From assembly GCA_965202845.1 (NCBI GenBank), contig OZ241856.1, forward strand, positions 2,800,727 through 2,864,726: a DNA stretch of 64,000 nucleotides, in the 5' to 3' direction. The notes beneath the pieces are model-generated. The model ran no database searches and was not told the origin of the DNA. It worked only from the letters and a program-made list of their open reading frames with translations. Origin of the DNA: CBDATA01 sp965202845. Lineage in GTDB: Bacteria; Acidobacteriota; Vicinamibacteria; Marinacidobacterales; Marinacidobacteraceae. Positions 28,982 to 37,680 of this stretch are shown piece after piece. The number at the start of each line of letters is the position of its first letter. The stretch's first letter is position 1. The position numbers and the translations under genes are program-made.

Positions 28982-29803
28982 TTAGCACGGGGACGGCGGC
29001 TGGCAGGTCGGGCAGTGGAAGGAGCTCCGGCCGGCCAGCACCGAGCGGCGGATCGGCCGGCGGCAGACCGGGCAGGGTTCGCCCGCGCGTCCGTATGCCC
29101 GGAACCGGGTTGCGCCGGCCTTCCGGCCCTCGCTGATGTAGCGGATTTCCCCGCCTTCCCGGCGGAGGTCCCGGAGGGTGCGCCGCAGGGTGGCGCGCAC
29201 CGCCCGGCGCAGGCGGGCCGCCTCGTCGGGGGCGAGCGACGAAGCCGGTCGGCCGGGGTGGATCCCCGCCCGGAAGAGCGATTCGGTCGCCTGGATGTTG
29301 CCGATTCCGGCGATCCGGTCCTGGTCCATCAGAAGCGCCTTCACCGGTCGGTCGGTCGCCTCCAGCAGCGCGGCGAACCGGCGGGCGGTGCATTCTCGGC
29401 CCAGCGGTTCCGGCCCCAGGCGCGCCAGCCGGGCGGCGTCCTCCGGCAGCAGCAGCGAAAGAAACCCGAAGCGCCTCGGATCCAGGAAGAGGAGGCGGTT
29501 GGCGCCGGCGGTCAGGACGGCGCGGGTCGTCTTCGGCGCGTCGCCCCCGGTCCGCCGCCACTTCCCGGTCATGCCCAGGTGGTTCAGCAGCGAACCGCCG
29601 CCCCGGTCGAGATCGAAGCGCAGGAACTTGCCGCGGCGCCGCACCCCGACGACCTTGCGGGACACCGCGATCGCCCGGATGTCCGCCTCCCGCTGCCCCC
29701 GCCGGGCGCGCGCGTCGGGAATCCGGAGGTCCCGGATGCGCTGGCCGACGAGCCAGTCGGCGAGTCGTTCCCGGGCGTGTTCCACTTCGGGGAGTTCGGG
29801 CAC
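28982..29803 (-). CDS. mutM: Formamidopyrimidine-DNA glycosylase MutM/Fpg
   Basis: The 273-residue base-excision repair enzyme removes 8-oxoguanine and formamidopyrimidines. After the initiator the catalytic N-terminus reads PELPEVE, so Pro2 and Glu3 are present. The H2TH region is LMDQDRIAGIGNIQATESLFRAGIHP, and the C-terminal zinc finger is CPVC and CPTC separated by a beta hairpin with Arg. The start is GTG at 29803, forced by the need for Pro at position 2. It is divergent from the molybdoenzyme gene, 43 bp away. Confidence 0.93.
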   Translation of the reverse strand: MPELPEVEHARERLADWLVGQRIRDLRIPDARARRGQREADIRAIAVSRKVVGVRRRGKFLRFDLDRGGGSLLNHLGMTGKWRRTGGDAPKTTRAVLTAGANRLLFLDPRRFGFLSLLLPEDAARLARLGPEPLGRECTARRFAALLEATDRPVKALLMDQDRIAGIGNIQATESLFRAGIHPGRPASSLAPDEAARLRRAVRATLRRTLRDLRREGGEIRYISEGRKAGATRFRAYGRAGEPCPVCRRPIRRSVLAGRSSFHCPTCQPPSPC

Positions 29804-29846
29804 GACGGGAAAGAATCGGGAGGAGTTGGTAGAGTCCGCCGGAAGG

Positions 29847-31016
29847 ATGCCCCAAGCCATGCCCATTCCCATCACGACCACCCGCCGGGAGACCCTCCGG
29901 ATGCTCTCCGCCCTGGCCGCGGCCGCCGCGCTTCCCGGGGGAGCGTTCGCCCGCAGCGCGGCGCAGAACGAAACGGTGATTCCGTTCACCGACATCCCCG
30001 ACGATTTCTCCACGATGCGGGGGGAGATTCCGTTCCGGCTCGACCTGCGCGAACTGCGGAATTTCATCACCCCGAACGAGGAGTTCTTCTCGGTGGCCCA
30101 CTACGACCGCCCGGAGATCAAGGCCGCCGACTGGTCCCTCCGGCTGGACGGCCTGGTGGAGCGCCCGGCGTCCTGGACCCTGGACGAGCTCCGGGCGATG
30201 CCCCGGGAGGAGCGGATGGTCACCTTCGAGTGTTCGGGAAACCAGGGCATCCGCCACCACGGGATGGTGGGGAACGCGGTCTGGGCGGGAACGCCGCTCG
30301 CGCCGTTGCTGGAGGCGGCGGGACCGCATCCGACGGTGATCGAATCGGTGTTCTGGGCCGCCGACTCCGGCGTCGAGACGATCCGCAACAACGAATACCC
30401 GCAGCGCTTCGCCCGTTCCATGTCGCTGGCCGACGCCATGCGGTCGGACGCCCTTCTCGCCTGGGAGATGAACGGCGAGCCGCTTCCCGCCAAGAACGGA
30501 TTTCCGCTGCGCCTGATCGTGCCCGGCTGGTACGGCATCGGGCATGTGAAGTGGCTCACCCGGATCCAGCTCGCCGACCGCCGGCTGATGAACCGGTTCA
30601 TGGGCCGCGACTACGTGACCATCATCGGCGAGGAGCATGACGGGGAGACGGTCTGGTTCGAGCGCTCGGTGACCACCCAGCGGATCAAGTCGGTCATCGC
30701 CCGGGTGACCGAAACCGCTTCCGGCGGAACGCGGGTCTTCGGCGTCGCCTGGAACGACGGGACTCCGCTCCGCGAAGTCCGGGTTCAGGTTGACGGCGGA
30801 GAGTGGATGCCGGCGGAGCTCGACCGGACCGGCGATCGCTGGGCCTGGACGTTCTGGAATCTGGAGACCGGCGCGCTCGGCCCCGGGGAACACCGTCTGG
30901 TCTCGAACGCGGTGGACGAAATGGGCCGCGAGCAGCCTGCCGATCTCAGCCTCAAGAAGACCTATTGGGAGGACAACGCCCAGTTCGTCCGCACCGTGAT
31001 GGTGGCGGCCGGGTAG
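29847..31016 (+). CDS. Tat-exported sulfite oxidase-family molybdoenzyme
   Basis: The 389-residue precursor has a Tat-like signal (TTRRETLRML followed by an Ala-rich stretch, cleavage near 35). The sulfite oxidase molybdopterin domain follows, with the molybdenum-ligand cysteine in TFECSGNQG (Cys129), and then the molybdenum-cofactor dimerisation (immunoglobulin-like) domain from about 285. Reaction: likely periplasmic oxidation of sulfite or a related oxyanion/sulfoxide; the substrate is not readable. No cytochrome gene adjoins it. The start is ATG 29847 or, nearly as good, ATG 29859 four codons later; GGAAGG precedes both. Confidence 0.85.
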   Translation: MPQAMPIPITTTRRETLRMLSALAAAAALPGGAFARSAAQNETVIPFTDIPDDFSTMRGEIPFRLDLRELRNFITPNEEFFSVAHYDRPEIKAADWSLRLDGLVERPASWTLDELRAMPREERMVTFECSGNQGIRHHGMVGNAVWAGTPLAPLLEAAGPHPTVIESVFWAADSGVETIRNNEYPQRFARSMSLADAMRSDALLAWEMNGEPLPAKNGFPLRLIVPGWYGIGHVKWLTRIQLADRRLMNRFMGRDYVTIIGEEHDGETVWFERSVTTQRIKSVIARVTETASGGTRVFGVAWNDGTPLREVRVQVDGGEWMPAELDRTGDRWAWTFWNLETGALGPGEHRLVSNAVDEMGREQPADLSLKKTYWEDNAQFVRTVMVAAG

Positions 31017-31036
31017 GTGTCGTCGCTGCGGGCGCG

Positions 31037-32218
31037 ATGCGGCGTCGCCGGTTTCTGAACGCGGTCGCTGGCGGCGTCGCGGCGGCGTCCGGCTATCGCG
31101 GGGTGGATGCGGCCGGGAGGCGGAACGCGCGGATCGGCGTGGTGGGCGGGGGCGTCATCGGATGCTCGATCGCGCTCCACCTGGCCCGGCGGGGCGCCCA
31201 GGTCACCGTCTTCGAGCGAACGGGACCGGCGGCCGGCGCCACCGGCAATTCCTTCGCGTGGATGAACGCAAACTTCTCCAAGCGGCCCCGCTCCTACCAC
31301 GAGCTGAACTGGCGGGGGATGCAGGGGTGGCGGCGGCTCGAGGCCGAGCTGGGGGGCGCCCTCGAAGTGACCTGGGGCGGGAGCCTGGAATACCGGGTCG
31401 ACGCCGACCGCGCCCGGCTGCTTCGAGAGCAGCTGGCGCGCGTCCAGCGCTGGGGGTATCCGATCCACCAGGTCGATGCGGACGAGTTCGGGGATCTCGA
31501 GCCAGGGCTGACCCCGGAGGCGCCGGTGCTCGGCGCCGTCTGGGCGCGGGCCGAGGGCTCCATCGAGCCGCGCGCGGCGACCCGGGCGCTCTGGGCGGCG
31601 GCCGAAGCGGCCGGGGCGCAGCTCCGGATCGCCGAAGTCGCCGGTCTGGACATCGGATTCGGCGCGCTGCGCGGCGTGCGGACCGCGGCCGGCGATGCGC
31701 ATCCCCTGGACGCGCTGGTGCTGGCGGCGGGCGTCCAGGCGCCGGTGCTGGCGCGCCAGGCCGGAGTCCGGATTCCGCTCGTCGAGTCTCCCGGCATCCT
31801 GGCCCATTCGAAGCCCGTCGCCGGAAAGTCCGTCGTCAACCGGATCGTGCTCGCCCCGAACACCCATGTGAAGCAGACGGCCGGAGGCCGGGTGGTGGCC
31901 GGAGTCGGATTCGCCGGCGCCGGCTCCACCGACCATTCCCGCGCGGTGGGCGAGGCGATTTTCGAGGAGACGGCGAAGGTTCTCCCGGCGGCCAGCGCGC
32001 TGGAAGTGGACGAGGTCACGCTGGGGCATCGGGTGCTCCCGGAGGACGGACATCCCATCGTCGGGTTCCACCCGGCGGCGCCGGGGATCTACTTCGCCTC
32101 GATGCACAGCGGCGTCACCCTGGCGCCGGTGATTGGACGGTTCGCGGCCGCGGAGATTCTGGACGACGTCAAGGTCTCGCTGCTCGCCGACTTCCGTCCC
32201 GATCGATTCAGCGAATGA
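31037..32218 (+). CDS. Tat-type FAD-dependent amino acid oxidase-family oxidoreductase (DAO)
   Basis: The 393-residue protein starts with a twin-arginine-like signal (MRRRRFLNAVAGGVAAASG). The dinucleotide-binding motif IGVVGGGVIGCSIALHLARRGAQVTVFER follows at about 33-60, and a DAO-fold C-terminal block (HRVLPEDGHPIVGFHPAAPGIYFASMHSGVTLAPVIGR) binds FAD. This is the glycine/D-amino-acid oxidase superfamily; the substrate is unknown. It lies 20 bp after the molybdoenzyme, so the two exported redox enzymes probably share a transcript. Confidence 0.82.
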   Translation: MRRRRFLNAVAGGVAAASGYRGVDAAGRRNARIGVVGGGVIGCSIALHLARRGAQVTVFERTGPAAGATGNSFAWMNANFSKRPRSYHELNWRGMQGWRRLEAELGGALEVTWGGSLEYRVDADRARLLREQLARVQRWGYPIHQVDADEFGDLEPGLTPEAPVLGAVWARAEGSIEPRAATRALWAAAEAAGAQLRIAEVAGLDIGFGALRGVRTAAGDAHPLDALVLAAGVQAPVLARQAGVRIPLVESPGILAHSKPVAGKSVVNRIVLAPNTHVKQTAGGRVVAGVGFAGAGSTDHSRAVGEAIFEETAKVLPAASALEVDEVTLGHRVLPEDGHPIVGFHPAAPGIYFASMHSGVTLAPVIGRFAAAEILDDVKVSLLADFRPDRFSE

Positions 32219-32459
32219 AATGCCCGGACGGAACGCCGTCCGGTTCCTCCTCCCCCGTTCGGGCCGCCGCTGTTGGGGATGGGTGGGTCTCTTGCGACGG
32301 CCCCCGACCGAAGCCGGACACCGGGCGTAAGGAGGTGAACTTCCCGATGCAAGGGGGACTGTAGCACATCGCAGTCGGCGGGGGAAGCCCCAAAATGCGT
32401 TTTCGGCGCGAATTTCCGCCCGGCAAGCCCGAATTCGCTGTTTTGCGCTTCTTTTTTTG

Positions 32460-32489
32460 TTGACTCGGCGGAAATTCTTCGGGTACGCT
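32460..32489 (+). promoter_or_regulatory. Sigma-70-type promoter for the lipoprotein gene
   Basis: TTGACT at 32460-32465, an 18-bp spacer, and TACGCT at 32484-32489, in a locally AT-rich stretch ahead of a large lipoprotein gene. The -35 matches five of six consensus bases; the -10 is weak. Confidence 0.5.
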
Positions 32490-32515
32490 CCGCGCCTGCG
32501 AGACCCGAGGCGGTT

Positions 32516-32545
32516 GGCCAGCTCGCTGGCCGCTGCTGTTTTTTT
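32516..32545 (+). terminator. Leader hairpin followed by T tract (possible attenuator)
   Basis: GGCCAG (32516-32521), loop CTCG, CTGGCC (32526-32531), then a run of seven T at 32539-32545, seven bases after the stem. It lies between the proposed promoter and the ATG at 32568, so it could attenuate the lipoprotein transcript. It could equally terminate readthrough from upstream. The 6-bp stem and the gap before the T run make it a modest terminator. Confidence 0.45.
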
Positions 32546-32567
32546 ACACCCTCCCTGGAGGCAGGAC

Positions 32568-34640
32568 ATGAAACACGTTACCCCCCCCCCCCCCCCCCCC
32601 CGAAATTACGGGTACGGGGTGTTCGGCGTGAGCCGCCTGCTGGCGCTGCTCCTGGGCGCCGGTCTGGCGCTTGCGGCGTGCGGCGATGAGGACGAGCCGA
32701 CCCCGGCCCCAGCTCCCGCGCCTGCGCCCGCACCGGCCCCTGCGCCTGAGCCGGCTCCCGAACCCGCTCCCGCCCCGGAACCGACTCCCGAACCGGAGCC
32801 GGAACCCGAGCCGGAGCCGTTCACGATCTCCATGACGCCCCCGATGGCGGACATGGACAAGGACTGCATGGGGTACGCGATGTGCCCGGACGCCCTGACC
32901 GACGAGGCGAAGGCGATGGCCTCGGTGAACGGCAAGATGGTGGTGAAGAGCTCGCACGACGCGCTCCTCGTCCCGATGTGGATGGACCCGGTTCCGAACG
33001 GGGTCGGGGTCACCGGCGGGATGGACAACATGCCGTTCCAGAGCATCGACTGGAAGGCGATGCAGTCGGAGGTGGTCGGCATGGGCGTCACCTTCAAGGC
33101 GACCCGGTTGCGCGTCGGCGGCGCCGGGCAGGAGGCGGTTCCGGAGAGCGAGGTGATGCACATCACCTGCGGGCCGTTCGCCTGCTCGGAGGCGTCGATG
33201 GAGAAGCCGATGGCGCCGGAGATCACGCTCGCCGACTCGGCGGTCTGCGCCGCTTGGGATCCGGAGATGGATCTTCAGGTCGGCATGATCGACAATGACC
33301 TCTACGGAATCGTCTCTGGCGGCAATCCGTTTGATCCGGCTATTACCGTTGTGGACGACGGGATCGACGTCGGCTGGGTTTCGAGTTCGCATGTGGCGAT
33401 GACGGTGAAGCACAAGTTCGCCGGGGTCGAGGGCGCCGTCGCCTACAGCGTTTCGGGGCTGGACGCGCCCAAGGGTTCGAACAAACCGCTTCCGATGGAC
33501 CTCAAGGACAACGCCGGGTGGGGCGCAGGCGTCCGAACGGAGGTAGTGCCGGCGGCGGGAGGCGCGCCCGTGAAGCAAGCCAAGCTGGCCGACGTCTGCG
33601 AAGGGGACAGCTACTACAAGACCAGCAGCGGCGGCGTCCACAAGCCGGACAATTGCTTCCGGATCGCCTCGTTCCGAAACACTTCGAGAGGAGCGAGCCA
33701 GCAGTATCTCAGTTACTTCGCCGGCTACAGCGTCGAGGTTTCCGCCAAGGATTCTTCGGTCTCCTGGGGCAAGGTGAAGTGGAAAGAGGACCCATTCAAG
33801 GATCTGAAGTGCGCACCGGTGACCTTCGTGGCGGCCGAGCAGGTGGATATCTGCGACCTGTTCGAAGCGGAGGTCGATCAGGCGCTTGCCGGGGGCTGGG
33901 GCACGGTCATGCTGGAGCTGGACAAGACCAGCGGCACGACCACCAGCGCGAGCGGCATGACGAACGGAGGCGTCAAGCTGCGCAACTGGAAGGTCAAGGC
34001 GAAGAGCGCGACGCCCCGTCGCTTCAAGCGTCTCTTCTTTGATGACAACTTGAACGGCAAGCTCCACAACGACACAGGCGACGCCTACCCGGGCGGCGAA
34101 GGGAACATCGCGGGAAGTAACAGGAACCTGATGGATCTCTACGGCTTTACGGGGGACAACATCAAAACCTTTTCCACCCAATTCATGCAGGGAGAGGGAA
34201 GCTACGCGCCGGACAAACAACACGATTTCATCTGGATGAAGCTAACGGATGGGGATGGCGATCCGACGATGGGGGACTTCGGGAAGGTGGACCTCTACGG
34301 CAAGGACAGCGACGCCGCCGCGAGCGGCAATGACAAGAAATTGCCGGACGGCAAGGCCGACAACTTCCCGTCGACCAGTACGAAGCCCGAGGACGCCGAG
34401 ATGTGCTCGAACGCCGACAACGACGCGGACGACGAGATCTGCGACGCGAAGTGGGAGATGGACTACGAGGTGAAGTTCGGGATCGGCACCTTCGAGGGTT
34501 GCGACGTGACCCGCACGGTGACCATCAGCTGCGAGTGGGACGCGCAGGGGCTGCTGGCGGCGAACCCGCCGGACACCGCGGACGGCAACCTCGCCAAGAC
34601 CGACAACCTGGCGAACTTCGCCAAGTGCGTGGCGAAGTAG
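32568..34640 (+). CDS. Large surface lipoprotein with poly-C tract in its 5' end
   Basis: The 690-residue lipoprotein is unlike any family I recognise. The ATG at 32568 has GGAGG 7 nt upstream. Residues 6-11 are prolines encoded by the 21-C tract. The hydrophobic signal (about 20-37) ends in the lipobox Leu-Ala-Ala-Cys38. A Pro-Ala then Pro-Glu repeat linker (about 45-82) follows. The remainder is acidic, rich in Asp/Asn/Gly (for example NLNGKLHNDTGD and GDGDPTMGD), with scattered cysteine pairs, suggesting an extracellular, disulfide-bearing and possibly calcium-binding beta-rich domain. It is transcribed from its own promoter and followed by a strong terminator. A GTG at 32628 (VSRLLALLL) could be a backup start downstream of the tract. 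Confidence 0.8.
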   Translation: MKHVTPPPPPPRNYGYGVFGVSRLLALLLGAGLALAACGDEDEPTPAPAPAPAPAPAPAPEPAPEPAPAPEPTPEPEPEPEPEPFTISMTPPMADMDKDCMGYAMCPDALTDEAKAMASVNGKMVVKSSHDALLVPMWMDPVPNGVGVTGGMDNMPFQSIDWKAMQSEVVGMGVTFKATRLRVGGAGQEAVPESEVMHITCGPFACSEASMEKPMAPEITLADSAVCAAWDPEMDLQVGMIDNDLYGIVSGGNPFDPAITVVDDGIDVGWVSSSHVAMTVKHKFAGVEGAVAYSVSGLDAPKGSNKPLPMDLKDNAGWGAGVRTEVVPAAGGAPVKQAKLADVCEGDSYYKTSSGGVHKPDNCFRIASFRNTSRGASQQYLSYFAGYSVEVSAKDSSVSWGKVKWKEDPFKDLKCAPVTFVAAEQVDICDLFEAEVDQALAGGWGTVMLELDKTSGTTTSASGMTNGGVKLRNWKVKAKSATPRRFKRLFFDDNLNGKLHNDTGDAYPGGEGNIAGSNRNLMDLYGFTGDNIKTFSTQFMQGEGSYAPDKQHDFIWMKLTDGDGDPTMGDFGKVDLYGKDSDAAASGNDKKLPDGKADNFPSTSTKPEDAEMCSNADNDADDEICDAKWEMDYEVKFGIGTFEGCDVTRTVTISCEWDAQGLLAANPPDTADGNLAKTDNLANFAKCVAK
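32581..32601 (+). repeat. Homopolymer of 21 C near the lipoprotein start (candidate phase-variation tract)
   Basis: An uninterrupted run of 21 C begins 13 bases after the A of the ATG. At this length the gene is in frame; gain or loss of one or two C would shift the frame within the signal peptide. The exact length in a single assembly may be unreliable. Confidence 0.85.
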
Positions 34641-34661
34641 GCCCCCGATTCGTTTCGAGGC

Positions 34662-34696
34662 CCCCCGGGGCGCCAGCCGGCGCCCCGGGGGTTTTT
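34662..34696 (+). terminator. Strong intrinsic terminator after the lipoprotein gene
   Basis: A perfect 13-bp GC stem: 34662-34674 pairs with 34679-34691, with loop AGCC, followed by TTTTT at 34692-34696. It lies 22 bp after the lipoprotein stop codon. Confidence 0.92.
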
Positions 34697-34714
34697 GTCT
34701 TGTGGGGCGCGCGG

Positions 34715-34744
34715 TTGTACAGGGAAGCGCCGGTGTTCTACCAT
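34715..34744 (+). promoter_or_regulatory. Possible promoter for the TPR gene
   Basis: TTGTAC at 34715-34720, an 18-bp spacer, and TACCAT at 34739-34744, 38 bp before the ATG of the TPR gene and just after a strong terminator. A promoter is needed here; the hexamers are only moderate matches. Confidence 0.38.
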
Positions 34745-34782
34745 CCGGGGCTTCGCCCTCGTTGGGCGAGGAGGCCCCTTCC

Positions 34783-36525
34783 ATGATGTTCACCGTCCTG
34801 CGATGTTCCCCGGCGCCGGTCCTCGCCGTCTTCGTCGGGATCCTTGCTTTCCCGGCGTTCGCCCAAGACGAGGATCCGCTCAACCGGGGCGAAGTGCGCC
34901 GCGCCCTCGAGCTGGCGGAGGAGAAGGAGGAGGACGCCGAAGACGCCTTCGAGGACGGCGACCAGGAGGCCGCGCGCACCGCCTGGGGCGAAGCCGGAGG
35001 CTTTTATCTCCGGGTTCTCCAGGACCACCCCTGGCGCCGGGACCTGCGCTTGCGGCTGGGCCGCATCTACACCCGCTTCGAGGAGTGGGAGAACGTGGCC
35101 GGCGCCTTCGAGGCGGCGCTCGAAACCGATCCCCCGCCCGAAGAGGCGGATGTGGACGGCTGGGCGTTCGAGAACGTGGAGGACGCCGGGGAGATCCTGG
35201 AGGCGTGGACCGGACTGGCGAACGCCTACTCCCACCTCGAGGACGACCTCAAGGTCATCGAGGCGGGCCGGAAGGTGATCGAACTGGACCCGAATCCGCC
35301 GGTGGACATCTACCTGGGCCTCGGCGCCAGCATGGCGCGCCAGGGTCGGTTCGAAGAGGCGTCCGAAATGGCCGGGCAGGCACTCGAGATGGCGCCGGAC
35401 AGCGCCGTCGCCCACTCGACCCTGGGGCAGGCGGCGGCGGCGGCCGGGGACTGGGAGACCGCCGAAGCCTCCTATCGGCGGGCGGTGGAGCTCGATCCGG
35501 ACATCGCCCGCGCCCACGCCGGACTCGCGCAGATCCACTTCGCCCGGGACGACTTCGAGAGCGCGGTGGCGTCCGCCACCGAGGCGCTCAGCCGGAACGA
35601 CCAGCTCACCGCCGCCTACGGCATCCGCGGCCTCGCCAACAACGCGCTCGGCAACCAGCAGGAGGCCTACGGCGACCTCGCGATGGCGATCACCGTGAAC
35701 GCCGAGGATCCGGCGGCCAACCTGGCGTTCGCCCAGGTGTACGAGGCCCAGGGGAACGCTTCGCAGGCGAAGACCTACTACCAGAAGGTGACCACGCTGG
35801 CGAACGCGCCGCCGATGTCGCAGGCCGCCGCGCATGCGGCGCTCGGCAGGTTCTCGATCACCGAACGGGCTTTCGACGAGGCGGTCGAGCACATGCGGAT
35901 GGCGCTCGACGCCGATCCGTCCTCCGAGGAGGCCCGGAACGGCCTGGCGCTCGCCAACTACAGCGACGCGAAGGCGAAGCGCCAGCAGCAGGACCTGGCC
36001 GGCGCCCTGGAGGCGGCGCGAGCCGCCGTGGAGGGCGATCCCGAAAACCCGCTCTACAAGGTGGAGTACGGCATCGCGCTGGTCGTGAACCAGAGCCCGG
36101 CCGAAGCGGCGCCCCTGCTCGAATCGGCGATCCCCGCCTACCCCGCCGACGGCGATCCGGCCGATCTGGGAATGGGGCACTGGGCGCTCGGACAGGCGTA
36201 CCTGGGCTCGAACAATTTCAGCGGCGCCGAGACCCACTTCTCCGAGGCCGCCCAGCGGATCGATTCCTGGGGCGAACCGTTCCGCAACCTTGCCTGGGCG
36301 CACGTCGCCCAGATCCAGTACGGCGCCTGCCGGCTCAAGGACGCGGCGTTCGGCGAGCGGCTCCAGGCGGCCGGAGTGGGCTGTCCGGCTTCCGAAGCCG
36401 ACTACGCGCTGGTCGATGCGGCATGGAGCGAGTACCAGAAGGCCATGGAGCGGGGAGTCGAGGATCCGACGCTCGCCGCCCGGCTGGAGGTCTTGCGGGA
36501 GGTGAGGAATCAGCTCGTCGAGTAG
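34783..36525 (+). CDS. Exported tetratricopeptide-repeat protein
   Basis: The 580-residue precursor has a Sec signal peptide (cleavage likely after AFA, residue 27), an acidic helical start, then roughly ten TPR-like 34-residue helical hairpins. They show the usual alternation of small and large residues, for example YLGLGASMARQGRFEEASEMAGQALEMAP and AAAGDWETAEASYRRAVELDPD (shortened here to the recognisable parts AAAGDWETAEA and VELDPD). TPR proteins scaffold protein complexes; a periplasmic or lipoprotein-partner role is possible. The ATG at 34783 has GAGGAGG about 8 nt upstream. Confidence 0.85.
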   Translation: MMFTVLRCSPAPVLAVFVGILAFPAFAQDEDPLNRGEVRRALELAEEKEEDAEDAFEDGDQEAARTAWGEAGGFYLRVLQDHPWRRDLRLRLGRIYTRFEEWENVAGAFEAALETDPPPEEADVDGWAFENVEDAGEILEAWTGLANAYSHLEDDLKVIEAGRKVIELDPNPPVDIYLGLGASMARQGRFEEASEMAGQALEMAPDSAVAHSTLGQAAAAAGDWETAEASYRRAVELDPDIARAHAGLAQIHFARDDFESAVASATEALSRNDQLTAAYGIRGLANNALGNQQEAYGDLAMAITVNAEDPAANLAFAQVYEAQGNASQAKTYYQKVTTLANAPPMSQAAAHAALGRFSITERAFDEAVEHMRMALDADPSSEEARNGLALANYSDAKAKRQQQDLAGALEAARAAVEGDPENPLYKVEYGIALVVNQSPAEAAPLLESAIPAYPADGDPADLGMGHWALGQAYLGSNNFSGAETHFSEAAQRIDSWGEPFRNLAWAHVAQIQYGACRLKDAAFGERLQAAGVGCPASEADYALVDAAWSEYQKAMERGVEDPTLAARLEVLREVRNQLVE

Positions 36526-37680
36526 CAAGCCGCCGGTCCTGGACTGGCTGACCGCGCGGCGGGCGGCGATCCAGGACACGCTGGAGCGGTTCGTCCGGCT
36601 GGAGTCCCCGAGCGACGACGCCGACGCGACCCGCGCCATGGGCGTCCTGGCGGCGGAGGAGCTGACGGCCGGACTTCCGGGGATCCCCTGCGAATTCAGG
36701 GAGGGAGACCACCAGCGGGGTCGCTTCGGTCCGCATCTGCTGGCGCGCCTTCCCGGCGCCGAAACGGAGACGCCGGCGCTCCTTCTCGGTCATCTGGACA
36801 CCGTCTGGCCGCTGGGAACCCTGGAGCGGTCGCCGTGGCGGGTGGACGGGGACGGCTGCGCCCGCGGCCCCGGCGTTTTCGACATGAAGGCGGGGCTGGC
36901 GCAGACGATCTGGGCGCTGCGCTCGCTCCGGGCGCTCGGACTTGCGCCGCGCCGTCCGGTGACGATCCTCTGGAATACCGACGAGGAGGTGGGCAGCGTT
37001 TCGAGCCGCCGCCTCATCGAATCCGAAGCGGAGCGATCTGCGGTCTGTCTGGTGATGGAGCCTTCGTTGCCGGATGGCGGGGCCAAGACCTTCCGGCGCG
37101 GGGTCGGGCTCATGCGGGTGGAGGTCCAGGGCCGCGCCGCCCACGCCGGGTTGGACCCCGAGAACGGCATCAATGCGATCTGCGAACTGGCGCCGATCCT
37201 CGAATCCGCCGCCCGGCTCTCCGAGCCGTCGCGCGGGGTGACGGTGAACGTGGGGCTGGTGCGGGGTGGAACCCGGACGAACGTGGTGCCGGCGCGGGCT
37301 TCCGCCGATCTCGATGTCCGGATGGACGATCCGGTGGCCGGCGGGGAGCTGATCCGGGCGCTGCGGGCGCTGCGGAGCCGGCATCCGGAGGCCAGGACGA
37401 CCTGGACCGGGGCGTGAACCGGCCGCCGCTGACCCGCAGCGAAGGCGTCCAGCGCCTCTACCGGATGGCCCGCGAAATCGCCGCCGAGATGGACTGGGAC
37501 CTGCCCGAGGGCGCCGCCGGGGGCGGCTCGGACGGCAACATCGTGGCGGGTCTGGGCGTCCCGGCGCTCGACGGCCTGGGGCCGATGGGGGACGGTGCGC
37601 ACGCCGAACACGAGCACGTGGTCCTCGCCGACCTCCCGCGCCGCGCCGCGCTGCTGGCGCGGATGCTGCTCAGGCTGTAG
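36506..37680 (+). pseudogene. M20/CPG2-type metallopeptidase, frameshifted and lacking a standard start
   Basis: The translated pieces together give a full M20 (carboxypeptidase G2-like) zinc peptidase: LLLGHLDTVWPLG, GPGVFDMKAGLAQ, NTDEEVGS and an AHAGLDPENG dimerisation block, followed in another frame by NRPPLTRSEGVQ, GGGSDGNIVAGLGVPALDG and AHAEHEHV. The first frame stops at 37415-37417, and the rest continues from 37414 in a different frame, as if one G had been lost in GGGGCG|TGA near 37413. Upstream of the first ATG (36638) conserved-looking sequence extends back to about 36539 without ATG, GTG or TTG. So this is a recent pseudogene, or carries a sequencing error. Confidence 0.75.

Larger units (their letters stand above)
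32219..32567. other. Intergenic region with promoter and leader hairpin before the lipoprotein gene
   Basis: These 349 bases have no supported protein gene. They hold an isolated, near-perfect ribosome-binding sequence TAAGGAGGTGA at 32328-32338 followed only by a five-codon frame (32347-32364). An AT-rich stretch around 32395-32470 follows, then a promoter-like pair at 32460-32489 and a GC hairpin with T tract at 32516-32545. Confidence 0.6.

Noticed and set aside
32328..32338. A fragment of 16S rRNA 3' end on the minus strand
   Set aside because: Only about 11 bases match and the neighbouring bases do not resemble 16S rRNA.
37415..37417. The TGA in the M20 peptidase as a second selenocysteine codon
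   Set aside because: The reading after this TGA meets another stop within a few codons and does not continue the family sequence, whereas a one-base shift restores it. There is no SECIS-like hairpin.
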